In this document: in pieces, positions 7,792-14,071 of the stretch
How the letters are laid out: each line of letters begins with the position of its first letter
How positions within the stretch are numbered: position 1 is the first letter of the stretch
Source of the DNA: a virus
Direction: 5' to 3' (one strand)
IMG/VR virus record: IMGVR_UViG_3300021511_000003
Span: 159,016 to 223,015 of that record
DNA length: 64,000 nucleotides
Notes under the pieces: model-generated
The model's input: the letters and a program-made list of their open reading frames with translations, nothing else
Told to the model about the DNA's origin: nothing
Databases searched by the model: none
Program-made: the position numbers and the translations under genes

Positions 7792-8051
7792 GTGTATAAT
7801 TCCTTTATATCAAAATAAACTATTTTCGAAGGTCTTTTTTTAAAGACCACTGGACGAAGATCATCCGGATGCCATAAATAAGTTTTTATTATTGCAGCAC
7901 GGACATAATTTTCGGTTGTAATCTTGTCTATTTGATAAGGATGACCAGCCATTTTGCGCATAACAGAATTAACACCAAATAATTCTTTAGTAGTTTCTAT
8001 ATCCTCGTTTATAACAACTGTCATACCAACTTTCATTATATCTGGATGCAT
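7788..8051 (-). CDS. Hypothetical protein, 87 residues, SH3-like look
   Basis: The start was chosen at the ATG behind AAGGATTTTAAAA; the longer frame would extend into tmRNA. The protein reads like a small beta barrel (VGMTVVINEDIE ... WHPDDLRPV), similar to the short SH3-like modules found in phage hypothetical proteins. No catalytic motif is visible. It is transcribed after tmRNA and overlaps the next gene by four bases. Confidence 0.6.
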   Translation of the reverse strand: MHPDIMKVGMTVVINEDIETTKELFGVNSVMRKMAGHPYQIDKITTENYVRAAIIKTYLWHPDDLRPVVFKKRPSKIVYFDIKELYT

Positions 8052-8069
8052 TTTTAAAATCCTTTTTAT

Positions 8070-8455
8070 TGGTGGACCAGCTGGGAGTCGAACCCAGTTC
8101 CGCAAAAATTCAAATTAAGTATCTACACTCATAGTCAACTTTTAGATTTAGTTACCCCCACGTTCAAACACGGAGTTGACATAACAACGGAGCCAACGGT
8201 GTACATTTGCTGGTAAGTTTGAAAATAAGAATGCCAGTTTGCAGTACCATTGCCCATTCTTATTTCGATCTCTTTACGTCGATGCCCCATCCCAATTCAA
8301 GAGAATAATTGGGTGGAACAGATTAAGCAGCTTTTGCGAAATCGGTGTAATAATCGTCTGCAATTATTGTTAGTGATAATGTTTTTACGGAGTAACATAT
8401 CATTCTCCGGAGTGCAACTTTTTTTTCTTTTCCACGTCGAAACCTTTTCTGGCCC
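8070..8455 (-). ncRNA. ssrA: tmRNA (transfer-messenger RNA), phage-encoded
   Basis: The 386-base RNA begins GGGCCAGAAAAGGTTTCGACG and ends with a TGGGTTCGACTCCCA T arm, CTGGTCC, A and an encoded CCA. GGGCCAG pairs with CTGGTCC over 7 bp, forming the tRNA-like domain. The tag frame lies at 8323-8361 and reads ADDYYTDFAKAA followed by TAA. The resume codon is GCA. Hairpins between tag and T arm fit the tmRNA pseudoknot region. It would rescue stalled ribosomes and mark nascent chains for host proteases. It is embedded in the tRNA array on the same strand. Confidence 0.95.
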
Positions 8456-8463
8456 ATATAAAT

Positions 8464-9021
8464 TTATAAGTTCAATAATATATTTTTAATAAAGTTTCCA
8501 TCAGATCCTTTAAATCGTTTCATGATTGGACCCATTGCTTGCATTTTATTCTTGAATCTACTCATATCAAGCCCTTTTATATATCTAATAATTTCTTCTT
8601 TATTTACTTGAGCAGGAAGATATTTTTTAGCGATTTTAATATTATGTGATATTAATTTATCGTCCAACTTTTGAATTTTATCTTTGACTATTTTTTTAAC
8701 TTCTGCTGGAGTCTTACCAGATACATCAGCTTCTTTTAAAAATTTTAGCTCATACAATCTTCTTTCTTTTTCTTGATTTATATATTTTTTCAATAACTTG
8801 ATGATATCATCATCGGTAATATCTTTTGATTTTTTTCCAGTTTCAGGGAACATACTTATAATTGCTCTTGAAACTGTTTTTTGTGCAATCATAATGTTAT
8901 ATGCTGTTTTAGTTTCTTTACTGTTAGCCAAAAATACAATAACTCCTTTCTTTCTATATTTTATTTCAATTTCCATTGCGTATTTCAGATCAGCTCTTAT
9001 TCTTTTTAATATTTTACTCAT
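8464..9021 (-). CDS. YqeY/GatB C-terminal-like protein
   Basis: The 185-residue protein begins MSKILKRIRADLKYAM, contains long charged helices with TAYNIMIAQKTVSRAI, and has the YqeY signature with a KYLPAQVNKEEIIRYI segment near residue 135. It ends with a second helical bundle. YqeY proteins resemble the tail domain of the GatB amidotransferase subunit, which binds tRNA. Position beside tmRNA and the tRNA array supports a role in tRNA metabolism, but no biochemical function is established. Confidence 0.75.
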   Translation of the reverse strand: MSKILKRIRADLKYAMEIEIKYRKKGVIVFLANSKETKTAYNIMIAQKTVSRAIISMFPETGKKSKDITDDDIIKLLKKYINQEKERRLYELKFLKEADVSGKTPAEVKKIVKDKIQKLDDKLISHNIKIAKKYLPAQVNKEEIIRYIKGLDMSRFKNKMQAMGPIMKRFKGSDGNFIKNILLNL

Positions 9022-9045
9022 TATTTTATCCCATTTATTTTCTGT

Positions 9046-9119
9046 ATGGCCCAGGTGGGGATCGAACCCACGAATGAGGGTTTTAGAGACCCCTGCTCTA
9101 CCACTAAGCTACTGGGCCT
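9046..9119 (-). tRNA. Amber-reading tRNA (anticodon CTA)
   Basis: Acceptor GGCCCAG/CTGGGCC with A73. The anticodon arm GGGGT-CTCTAAA-ACCCT gives CTA, which reads UAG. The D arm, five-base variable loop and T arm GTGGGTTCGATCCCCAC are all canonical, so this is not a mis-registered arginine tRNA. Among the tRNAs seen here it alone lacks an encoded CCA; the next bases are TAC. The amino acid cannot be deduced safely. Confidence 0.88.
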
Positions 9120-9123
9120 CTAA

Positions 9124-9447
9124 TTATAGTAGAAGACTCTTAAGATTATAACTATACATACAGTATGTATATACTAATATAACTAATGAAAAACATTTAA
9201 CTAAAAGAGTTGATTCCCTTTTAGTTAATTGTTTTTTTATTCCTTTGATTGTCAAATATAAAATTAATAATAGAAATGGTATTTTTGTTAATAACATTGT
9301 TGTTTGAATGCCAATAATTCCCATAAGGTAATTAATAATGGGGTTCATTTCTATAGCATCTTTGTCTAAAATAATTATAGTTGATATATAATCAAAAATA
9401 TTTATGAGCCAGATAAATACACAACTGATAATTAAAAATTTATTCAT
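9124..9447 (-). CDS. Small integral membrane protein (DUF5658-like)
   Basis: The 107-residue protein has about four hydrophobic segments. The first is followed by FDYISTIIIL, and an EMNPIINYLMG motif precedes the second. This D..T ... E.NP pattern is typical of DUF5658-like proteins of unknown function. The ATG overlaps the stop of the Pth2-like gene by four bases, so the two are co-translated. It ends four bases upstream of the amber-reading tRNA gene. Confidence 0.62.
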   Translation of the reverse strand: MNKFLIISCVFIWLINIFDYISTIIILDKDAIEMNPIINYLMGIIGIQTTMLLTKIPFLLLILYLTIKGIKKQLTKRESTLLVKCFSLVILVYTYCMYSYNLKSLLL

Positions 9448-9734
9448 AATAAATTTAACCTTTCTGTAAACTTGCTATTCATATCAGTTGCTATTGCAGT
9501 TGTTTCATTATTCATATCTGGTTCTTTGAACTCAGTGTATGGAATTCCTTCTCTTTTAAATTTTATTTTTAAACTCTCTAACTGGTTCAAACCCTTAACA
9601 CCCAAGTATATTAAGGTACCATTGTTCCAGCGAGAGAGAGGGCTGTGAAGCATATAGTCAGCAACCGCATGACCTGCTTGCACAGCCCTTTGAGATATTG
9701 AAATATCTTTACGCACAATTACGTAGAGCTTCAT
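9444..9734 (-). CDS. Pth2-like peptidyl-tRNA hydrolase family protein
   Basis: The protein starts MKLYVIVRKDISISQRAV and continues QAGHAVADYM, which resembles the opening strand and catalytic helix of Pth2 (VVRxDL ... AQxxHA). A later WNNGTLIYLGV strand and a FKEPDMNNETTAIA segment fit the rest of this small fold. Pth2 enzymes free tRNA from stalled peptidyl-tRNA. The ATG was chosen because GGAAGG lies just upstream; the longer frame only overlaps the previous gene. It overlaps that gene by 26 bases. Substrate specificity is inferred. Confidence 0.62.
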   Translation of the reverse strand: MKLYVIVRKDISISQRAVQAGHAVADYMLHSPLSRWNNGTLIYLGVKGLNQLESLKIKFKREGIPYTEFKEPDMNNETTAIATDMNSKFTERLNLL

Positions 9735-10002
9735 CAATCTTACCTTCCCATGATAACATGTAATTTTCAATGACATGTTTACTTGGCTTGTCATTACATG
9801 AAATTTCAATCATATTATATGGAGTTCGATTAAATAATTGACAATAAGCTATATGTTTATGTCTATAGGTCCAACGATTTTCATCCAACCCATGAACAAA
9901 ACCAAAAACTTTATCTTTTCTTGTCTTTTTCTGCTCTTTGATCTTTTGTGCTAAAGATTTTTGCTCTTCTTTTATCTTATTTTTTAATTCCTTGAATGTC
10001 AT
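9709..10002 (-). CDS. Hypothetical protein, 97 residues
   Basis: The N-terminal third is a lysine/glutamate-rich helix (MTFKELKNKIKEEQKSL), followed by a compact part with HGLDENRWTYRHKHIAYC. That His/Arg/Tyr-rich section is not one I can place. The ATG is preceded by an AAGGAG site. Its 3' end overlaps the Pth2-like gene, and both belong to one short operon with the membrane protein. Confidence 0.55.
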   Translation of the reverse strand: MTFKELKNKIKEEQKSLAQKIKEQKKTRKDKVFGFVHGLDENRWTYRHKHIAYCQLFNRTPYNMIEISCNDKPSKHVIENYMLSWEGKIDEALRNCA

Positions 10003-10109
10003 GGTAATCTCCTTTTTATTTCAGTTTAATTAATACAAAATACAATGTTTTACATTATAACTGAAATAGGAGGTCCACGACATATCTATGGAAATTGTGA
10101 CTGTGCTAA

Positions 10110-10250
10110 CTAGTCATCAGTCCACTCAAAGTGGCATTCTGACTCGCAACACTTATTTGCACCGTGAGATTTATTAATCTCTTCGGCGTCTTTGGCTTCA
10201 TCTATTCGATGATCGCCAGAAATACCTTTATCCTCTGATTTTCTTTCCAT
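10110..10250 (-). CDS. Small acidic protein ending in an amber codon
   Basis: A 46-residue frame follows a strong AAAGGAG site. The sequence is charged (MERKSEDKGISGDHRIDEA) and ends with CCESECHFEWTDD, where three cysteines and a histidine could bind metal. The stop is TAG. If the amber-reading tRNA acts here, translation would pass a second in-frame TAG before reaching TAA. The product is not recognised. Confidence 0.5.
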   Translation of the reverse strand: MERKSEDKGISGDHRIDEAKDAEEINKSHGANKCCESECHFEWTDD

Positions 10251-10346
10251 TATATTTTACTCCTTTGTTAACGTAATACTTCAACATTTATATTATGTTC
10301 TGATAAATGTTGTATAATAGTTTGAGAAATTGATATGGAGTGAAAA

Positions 10347-10433
10347 TGGTGGGGGGTGGAGGAGTTGAACCACTTGCCACCGCCTAACATATTTTGGCAA
10401 CGATTTTACAGACCGCAGTTAGGAACACCCCCC
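10347..10433 (-). tRNA. tRNA-Tyr (GTA), aberrant D and variable regions
   Basis: Acceptor GGGGGGT/ACCCCCC, A73 and CCA are clear. The anticodon arm GCGGT-CTGTAAA-ATCGT gives GTA, with the loop typical of Tyr. Only ten bases separate the acceptor from the anticodon arm, so no D arm can form. About 25 bases follow the anticodon arm. CCTAAC near the start could pair with GTTAGG in that region. Two T-stem positions mismatch. It may be a degenerate or unusually folded tRNA. Confidence 0.62.
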
Positions 10434-10434
10434 A

Positions 10435-10628
10435 TTATTTTAAGTCTTTACGTTTCCTCTCGATTACATATTCAATAACTTCTCCAAACTTATCAAATTC
10501 GATACATTTGAATTTTGTTCTTATATAAAAATAAAATAACCCAAATCTTTTTTTAACTCTATATTTACCCTTACCGTAATTAATTATACGATAAGTTCTA
10601 TTTGTATTTTTAACATGTGCTTTCCCAT
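10435..10628 (-). pseudogene. Small basic protein gene with one-base shift near start
   Basis: An ATG with a GGAGG site opens a 13-codon frame. One base off, a 55-codon frame runs to TAA at 10435 and encodes a basic protein (RTYRIINYGKGKYRVKKRFG and onward). Adding one A to the A5 run at codons 6-8 would restore a single 64-residue protein. The same result would follow from a -1 slip on AAA. The family is unknown. Confidence 0.55.
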
Positions 10629-10642
10629 GATTTTATTCCTCC

Positions 10643-10861
10643 TTAACCTAGTTTTCTTCTAAAATCTTTATGATATATATAGTTACATCCCATACGAATG
10701 CACCATTTTGTAGCTTGATTATTAAGATATAAAAGACCACAATATTGACAATATAACCATGGGGTATTCTTTAATTTAATCGGTTTATGCCGTTCATATG
10801 AATAAGTAAGAGAGGTGTCTTTAATATTGTCTACTGTAATCCACATTCCTTTTTTAGACAT
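10643..10861 (-). CDS. Small zinc-ribbon-like protein
   Basis: The ATG chosen has GAAAGG ten bases upstream; an earlier in-frame ATG lacks a site. The 72-residue product has CQYCG near residue 38 and a second set (WCIRMGCNYIYH) about 15 residues later, so it may bind zinc. It ends HKDFRRKLG. Small proteins of this kind are common in large phages and have no known role. Confidence 0.6.
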   Translation of the reverse strand: MSKKGMWITVDNIKDTSLTYSYERHKPIKLKNTPWLYCQYCGLLYLNNQATKWCIRMGCNYIYHKDFRRKLG

Positions 10862-10884
10862 ATTATGCCTTTCAAAAATGATAA

Positions 10885-10951
10885 TGTACAAGTGCTGAGC
10901 TTAATCTCAGTTTCGTTACCATCAGGAGTTACCCATCACATGGCACTTGTA
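10885..10951 (-). other. Inverted repeat enclosing a small structured segment
   Basis: GTACAAGTGC and its complement GCACTTGTAC enclose about 47 bases just downstream of tRNA-Val. Inside, CTGAG/CTCAG can form a second hairpin, and a GATGGTAAC-like unit occurs twice. No ORF lies here. It may be an RNA stem between the tRNA and the next gene, perhaps a processing signal. Function is unknown. Confidence 0.4.
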
Positions 10952-10956
10952 CGTAT

Positions 10957-11034
10957 TGGTAGACGTGGTAGGACTCGAACCTACATATACCATCTTGTAA
11001 GAATGGCGGCTAACCAATTCGCCTTCACACGTCC
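10957..11034 (-). tRNA. tRNA-Val (TAC)
   Basis: The anticodon arm CCATT-CTTACAA-GATGG gives TAC. The acceptor GGACGTG/CACGTCT has a G1-U72 wobble; A73 and CCA are encoded. The D stem is short (GGC/GCC). Confidence 0.92.
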
Positions 11035-11331
11035 TTATAATTCATCTGTTAAAATTACAAAAGTTATAGAGCCACCTAAAAAAATTGTTACACCTTGTAA
11101 CCATCCAACTGATATAAGAAATATACAAAATAAAGCTAATTCCTGCCAAAATCCAAATGGGTCGATCATTAATCTTACTAATAAATATAACCATAAAGGA
11201 ATTAAAGCAATGATCCAGATGATTGTAATTATAACAAATTTTGCGATAATATTTAAATTTATAATTTTTTTTAATTTCTCTTTAATTGAATCATTTATTG
11301 TCAATATTGTTTTATTTTTTTTTATATTCAT
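11035..11331 (-). CDS. Membrane protein, 98 residues
   Basis: A charged N terminus (MNIKKNKTILTINDSIKEKL) is followed by at least two hydrophobic segments, about residues 30-55 and 65-92. The ATG was chosen because AAAGGGAAAG lies upstream. Its stop is adjacent to the tRNA-Val 5' end. No family is recognised. Confidence 0.58.
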   Translation of the reverse strand: MNIKKNKTILTINDSIKEKLKKIINLNIIAKFVIITIIWIIALIPLWLYLLVRLMIDPFGFWQELALFCIFLISVGWLQGVTIFLGGSITFVILTDEL

Positions 11332-11434
11332 TATCTTTCCCTTTGGTTTCATTATTACCAAAAACTTTTGTATAATTATCTCGATAGTTTTTATTTGTTG
11401 CCTTATGGGAAGAGTTCATCATGTTTTTACTCAT
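11312..11434 (-). CDS. Small polar protein, 40 residues
   Basis: The ATG follows AAAGGATTAAT. The product is Asn/Lys-rich (MSKNMMNSSHKATNKNYRDN) with no hydrophobic segment, and the gene overlaps the start of the next membrane-protein gene by 20 bases. The overlap and the ribosome binding site support a real gene. Function is unknown. Confidence 0.5.
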   Translation of the reverse strand: MSKNMMNSSHKATNKNYRDNYTKVFGNNETKGKDNEYKKK

Positions 11435-11435
11435 A

Positions 11436-11636
11436 TTAATCCTTTATATATCCATATTCTAAATCTTTTGGTGGTTCTTCTCCAAGACTAATCTTTAATT
11501 TTTCAAGGGCGATTTTAGCTTCTTCGGGCATTTGAAATCCACCAATTTTTGATCCTTGTCCTTCTGCGTGCCATCTCGGATCATTTTCTGAATATAACCA
11601 CCAACTTCCTGTTGTACTTTTGCTATAGAAGCCCAT
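11436..11636 (-). CDS. Small hypothetical protein, 66 residues
   Basis: A strong GGAAGGAG site precedes the ATG. The sequence MGFYSKSTTGSWWLYSENDP, then HAEGQGSKIGGF and a helical tail ending DLEYGYIKD, has the balanced composition of a genuine protein. It resembles short phage proteins I cannot name. The upstream gene's frame runs 142 bases into it, which is excessive, so one of the two frames may be extended by mutation. Confidence 0.6.
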   Translation of the reverse strand: MGFYSKSTTGSWWLYSENDPRWHAEGQGSKIGGFQMPEEAKIALEKLKISLGEEPPKDLEYGYIKD

Positions 11637-11938
11637 GAATCATCTCCTTCCATTGGTAACCATTGATAATCGTCTTTTTGTAAAGTCATTCCACTCCAAT
11701 ATGAATAAAGTTTTGCATCAATAATGGGTTTGATGTAATTGAATAACTTGCTAGGTATTCCTTCATCTTTTGATACACTGGTAAATCCAGTACAACCTGA
11801 TTCCTTCTTAAATTTACAACGAAAAAGTTTAGTTGTTGGAAGACTATGAGTGGTGTCAACATCATCAACGTAAAGCATCCCACTACATACTTTTAAAAAA
11901 GGACTAATATGGTCGAATTTAAATGTAATTCTAATCAT
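11495..11938 (-). CDS. Hypothetical protein whose 3' part overlaps the next gene
   Basis: The first 100 residues look coding (MIRITFKFDHISPFLKV, YVDDVDTTHSLPTTKLF, LYSYWSGMTLQKDDYQWLP). The last 45 or so overlap the 66-residue gene in another frame and become lysine-rich, as expected for non-selected sequence. A -1 shift would instead join it to that gene's frame. The normal stop may have been lost. The function is not recognised. Confidence 0.5.
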   Translation of the reverse strand: MIRITFKFDHISPFLKVCSGMLYVDDVDTTHSLPTTKLFRCKFKKESGCTGFTSVSKDEGIPSKLFNYIKPIIDAKLYSYWSGMTLQKDDYQWLPMEGDDSWASIAKVQQEVGGYIQKMIRDGTQKDKDQKLVDFKCPKKLKSPLKN

Positions 11939-11967
11939 ACTATATAATTCTTTTTTTTATGTATTAA

Positions 11968-12102
11968 CTATTTATTTTTCTTTTTCTTTTGTTCTTTCCA
12001 TTCTTGTTTGGAACAAAATTTATACCCGTCAGAATCAACTAAATTATGTGCTAGATCATTATTTACACGACGAATCTTTCCATTTTTTTTAATACACTTC
12101 AT
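11968..12102 (-). CDS. Small basic protein with amber stop
   Basis: The 44-residue product starts after AAAGGAAATCTTG. It is basic throughout (MKCIKKNGKIRRVNND and a lysine-rich tail EQKKKKNK) with two cysteines and the segment DSDGYKFCSKQEW. It ends in TAG, followed within ten codons by two more in-frame TAGs before a TAA. It may bind nucleic acid; that is inferred from charge only. Confidence 0.5.
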   Translation of the reverse strand: MKCIKKNGKIRRVNNDLAHNLVDSDGYKFCSKQEWKEQKKKKNK

Positions 12103-12241
12103 CAAGATTTCCTTTTTTTAGAATTTTATTTACGATTATTTTTAATTCAGGTCTTTTATTTTTGATTTAATTTAAGTAATTATCAGATTTTTCTTTAAGA
12201 AGAAATTCTATTCTTCTTTCTTGTGCTTTAGAACTAAACAT
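12089..12241 (-). pseudogene. Small gene with in-frame TAA at codon 25
   Basis: The frame from the ATG at 12241 reads MFSSKAQERRIEFLLKEKS and continues to DNYLN, then TAA. Without a frame change it then runs 25 more codons (IKNKRPELKIIVNKILKKGN and onward) to TAA at 12089, overlapping the next gene's start. Gene-to-gene overlap is the norm here, so the longer frame was probably once a gene. TAA at 12167-12169 may be a nonsense mutation. Confidence 0.38.
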
Positions 12242-12257
12242 AATAACCTTTTTTATA

Positions 12258-12345
12258 TGGCGGAGGGAGTAGGATTCGAACCCACGGAGCTTTGACACCC
12301 AACGATTTTCAAGACCGCCGCCTTAAACCACTCAGCCATCCCTCC
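12258..12345 (-). tRNA. tRNA-Ser (TGA)
   Basis: Acceptor GGAGGGA/TCCCTCC, G73 and CCA. The loop CTTGAAA gives TGA, and a long variable arm is present as expected for Ser. Its anticodon stem GCGGT/ATCGT is identical to that of the odd tRNA-Tyr. Confidence 0.94.
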
Positions 12346-12355
12346 ATAATTATTA

Positions 12356-12658
12356 TTATCCTATACCAAAACAACACACATTATTAAATCGTGATGGTTT
12401 CTCAATGAGTAAATCATACAATTCAGTTTGTGGATTCCATTTATACCATTTCTCCATTCTTGGGAAAAAATATATTCCAGGTTTAACTTCCTCAATTACA
12501 CAGTATGAATAATAACCCTCTTCAGATATATCTAAACTGTTATTTATTACTTCATCTTCTGCAATTTTGAGATTGAAAAAGAATCCAACACATCTAGAAA
12601 ATTTATGTGGTATGCGTGGAATAGTTGTTATAGTATAAATAACTTCATTTTTCAACAT
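12356..12658 (-). CDS. Hypothetical protein, 100 residues
   Basis: The protein begins MLKNEVIYTITTIPRIPHKF and contains CVGFFFNLKIAEDEVIN, an EGYYSYCVIEEVKPG strand pair and WYKWNPQTELYD. This looks like a small alpha/beta domain similar to hypothetical proteins of T4-type phages, with no catalytic motif. It follows tRNA-Ser(GCT) and precedes tRNA-Ser(TGA). A weak AAGGAG site lies upstream. Confidence 0.6.
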   Translation of the reverse strand: MLKNEVIYTITTIPRIPHKFSRCVGFFFNLKIAEDEVINNSLDISEEGYYSYCVIEEVKPGIYFFPRMEKWYKWNPQTELYDLLIEKPSRFNNVCCFGIG

Positions 12659-12677
12659 ACAGTACTCCTTTTAAAAA

Positions 12678-12763
12678 TGGCGGTGAGGACAGGAGTTGAA
12701 CCTGCATGACTGTTACATCGACTGATTAGCAATCAGCTGCTTTACCATTCAGCACACCTCACC
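12678..12763 (-). tRNA. tRNA-Ser (GCT)
   Basis: Acceptor GGTGAGG/CCTCACC, G73 and CCA. The loop TTGCTAA gives GCT, with a long variable arm. Its 5' end overlaps the stop region of the upstream gene by five bases. Confidence 0.93.
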
Positions 12764-13109
12764 GTTTGTTTTTAATATATTCTTTTCCTTCTATGAGAGC
12801 TTCTATAAAACCATCAATGTTACTTTCTTTTTGTAAAATGAAAGTTTCTTCAAGTTCAACATAACCTGTGAATAACATTATAAATGAGCATTTTATTCGT
12901 TTCCACATACCTTGAAGCCAATTAAGTTCACCCCAATGAGAAGCCCATGCAATTGTTTTATGAAAGTTTAAGAAAATTATTCCTGGAATTTCTTTATCAA
13001 TTTCAAACTCAATAACAACATCATGCTCATTGGAACCACAATCACATTCGACACGATAATATATAGAATCCTCAAAACTATGTGTTTTCATTACATTTTT
13101 ACTAATCAT
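12759..13109 (-). CDS. Hypothetical protein, 116 residues
   Basis: The ATG follows AAAAGG. The sequence has RVECDCGSNEHDVVIEFEID, with a CxC near residue 23, then a hydrophobic aromatic stretch with WASHWGELNWLQGMWKRIK and a moderately hydrophobic segment (CSFIMLFTGYVEL). It may be a membrane-associated or monotopic protein. No family is recognised. The stop runs into tRNA-Ser(GCT). Confidence 0.58.
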   Translation of the reverse strand: MISKNVMKTHSFEDSIYYRVECDCGSNEHDVVIEFEIDKEIPGIIFLNFHKTIAWASHWGELNWLQGMWKRIKCSFIMLFTGYVELEETFILQKESNIDGFIEALIEGKEYIKNKR

Positions 13110-13230
13110 TATTTTTCCTTTTAAAGTATGCCCAACCTACCCTAATTGTATCAGTGGATATTCTTATAGAAAATTTTCCACTAAAACCAACTCCCAAGGA
13201 TTTCAATATCGGAAGTCTTTCATTACTCAA
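13102..13230 (-). CDS. Possible small protein lacking an ATG
   Basis: Immediately downstream of the CAT tRNA, a frame from TTG at 13230 reads LSNERLPILKSLGVGFSGKF and ends in TAG, with TAA directly next. It overlaps the start of the next gene by eight bases, as true genes here do. No ribosome binding site precedes the TTG. It may be the tail of a gene that lost its start. Confidence 0.35.
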   Translation of the reverse strand: MSNERLPILKSLGVGFSGKFSIRISTDTIRVGWAYFKRKNND

Positions 13231-13247
13231 CGATAGTAAAATATTAT

Positions 13248-13335
13248 TGGTAGCGGAGAGGGGATTCGAACCCCTGTTCTTATTACAAGATCTGGCTTAT
13301 GAGACCAGTGAGCTAGACCACTACTCGACTCCGCA
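13248..13335 (-). tRNA. Initiator-like tRNA-Met (CAT) with a long variable arm
   Basis: The anticodon arm CTGGT-CTCATAA-GCCAG gives CAT. Position 1 (T) faces T72, so the first acceptor pair cannot form. G2-C71 and C3-G70 follow, and the D stem has A11-U24. These are hallmarks of bacterial initiator tRNA. The three G-C pairs in the anticodon stem are incomplete. A 16-base variable region can form a TCTT/AAGA hairpin, which makes it type II. A73 and CCA are present. Confidence 0.85.
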
Positions 13336-13342
13336 TTAAGTT

Positions 13343-13948
13343 TTATTCTATATTTATAACGACAGCACGTCTGTTTGTTTCCAATGTACTACCAAATATA
13401 TCAGTTTCACCGAATGCTCGGTAGGTGATACGTTTCATATCAATACCTTTGTCAACCAATTCTTTTCTAACTGATTCAGAACGTTTATATGCAAGACCCA
13501 TATTATATTTTTCAGATCCTTCTATGCTGGCATATGCCATAACCATTACTAAGGTATCTGGATACTCCTTCAACATATCAACGATTTTATTAACCTTTAC
13601 CATTTCAACATTGGTGATGATGGAACTATCATATGGAAAAAGGATTACTTCCTCTAATTCTGTAACCGTAATTGGTGCCGGTTTTAATTTCTTTAATGTC
13701 TCTACTTTCTTCAACCACTTGGAATCGGTAATCTCTTCAACTACTTCAGGAACTTCAACTTCTTTTGGACCATGATATAAAACATTATTGTTGGTTTTCG
13801 CTATAATAACATTTCCTTCATCAGTAACAGTTGCTTGATCTGAAAGAGGTGCAGAAAGATCTGTATGTGAAAGAACACTTACACTACTACAACCCATAAA
13901 CATAAATGCTAAAGCAATTGTCAATGTGATATTAATAATACTTTTCAC
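13343..13948 (-). CDS. OmpA-family lipoprotein
   Basis: A signal peptide ends in the lipobox FMGC (cysteine at residue 20), so the protein is probably lipidated. After a low-complexity linker with EVEVPEVVEEIT, the C-terminal 90 residues match an OmpA/MotB peptidoglycan-binding domain: LFPYDSSIIT, AYASIEGSEKYN, KRSESVRKELVDKGI and NRRAVV. It would tether an outer membrane to peptidoglycan. In a phage it may protect or modify the envelope of a Gram-negative host. The gene follows tRNA-Leu(TAA) and has an AAGGAG site. Confidence 0.82.
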   Translation of the reverse strand: MKSIINITLTIALAFMFMGCSSVSVLSHTDLSAPLSDQATVTDEGNVIIAKTNNNVLYHGPKEVEVPEVVEEITDSKWLKKVETLKKLKPAPITVTELEEVILFPYDSSIITNVEMVKVNKIVDMLKEYPDTLVMVMAYASIEGSEKYNMGLAYKRSESVRKELVDKGIDMKRITYRAFGETDIFGSTLETNRRAVVINIE

Positions 13949-13979
13949 GTTATTTCTCCTTTTTAATTATTCGTTTGTT

Positions 13980-14067
13980 TGGTGGCCCAGGTGGGACTCG
14001 AACCCACACGGGAATATTTCCCACAAGATTTTAAGTCTTGAGCGTCTACCAGTTCCGCCACTGAGCC
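13980..14067 (-). tRNA. tRNA-Leu (TAA)
   Basis: Acceptor GGCTCAG/CTGGGCC, A73 and CCA. The anticodon arm CAAGA-CTTAAAA-TCTTG gives TAA, with the long variable arm expected for Leu. Confidence 0.95.
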
Positions 14068-14071
14068 AAAA

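Noticed and set aside
10885-10951. Hammerhead ribozyme core (CTGATG ... CGAAAC) on the minus strand
   Set aside because: The conserved A9 and the U before the cleavage site are missing, and 17 unpaired bases separate the outer stem from the core. Kept only as an unexplained inverted repeat.
10865-11491. A 208-residue plus-strand frame
   Set aside because: It runs through tRNA-Val and opposite to several minus-strand genes with ribosome binding sites. Its composition is that of a shadow frame.
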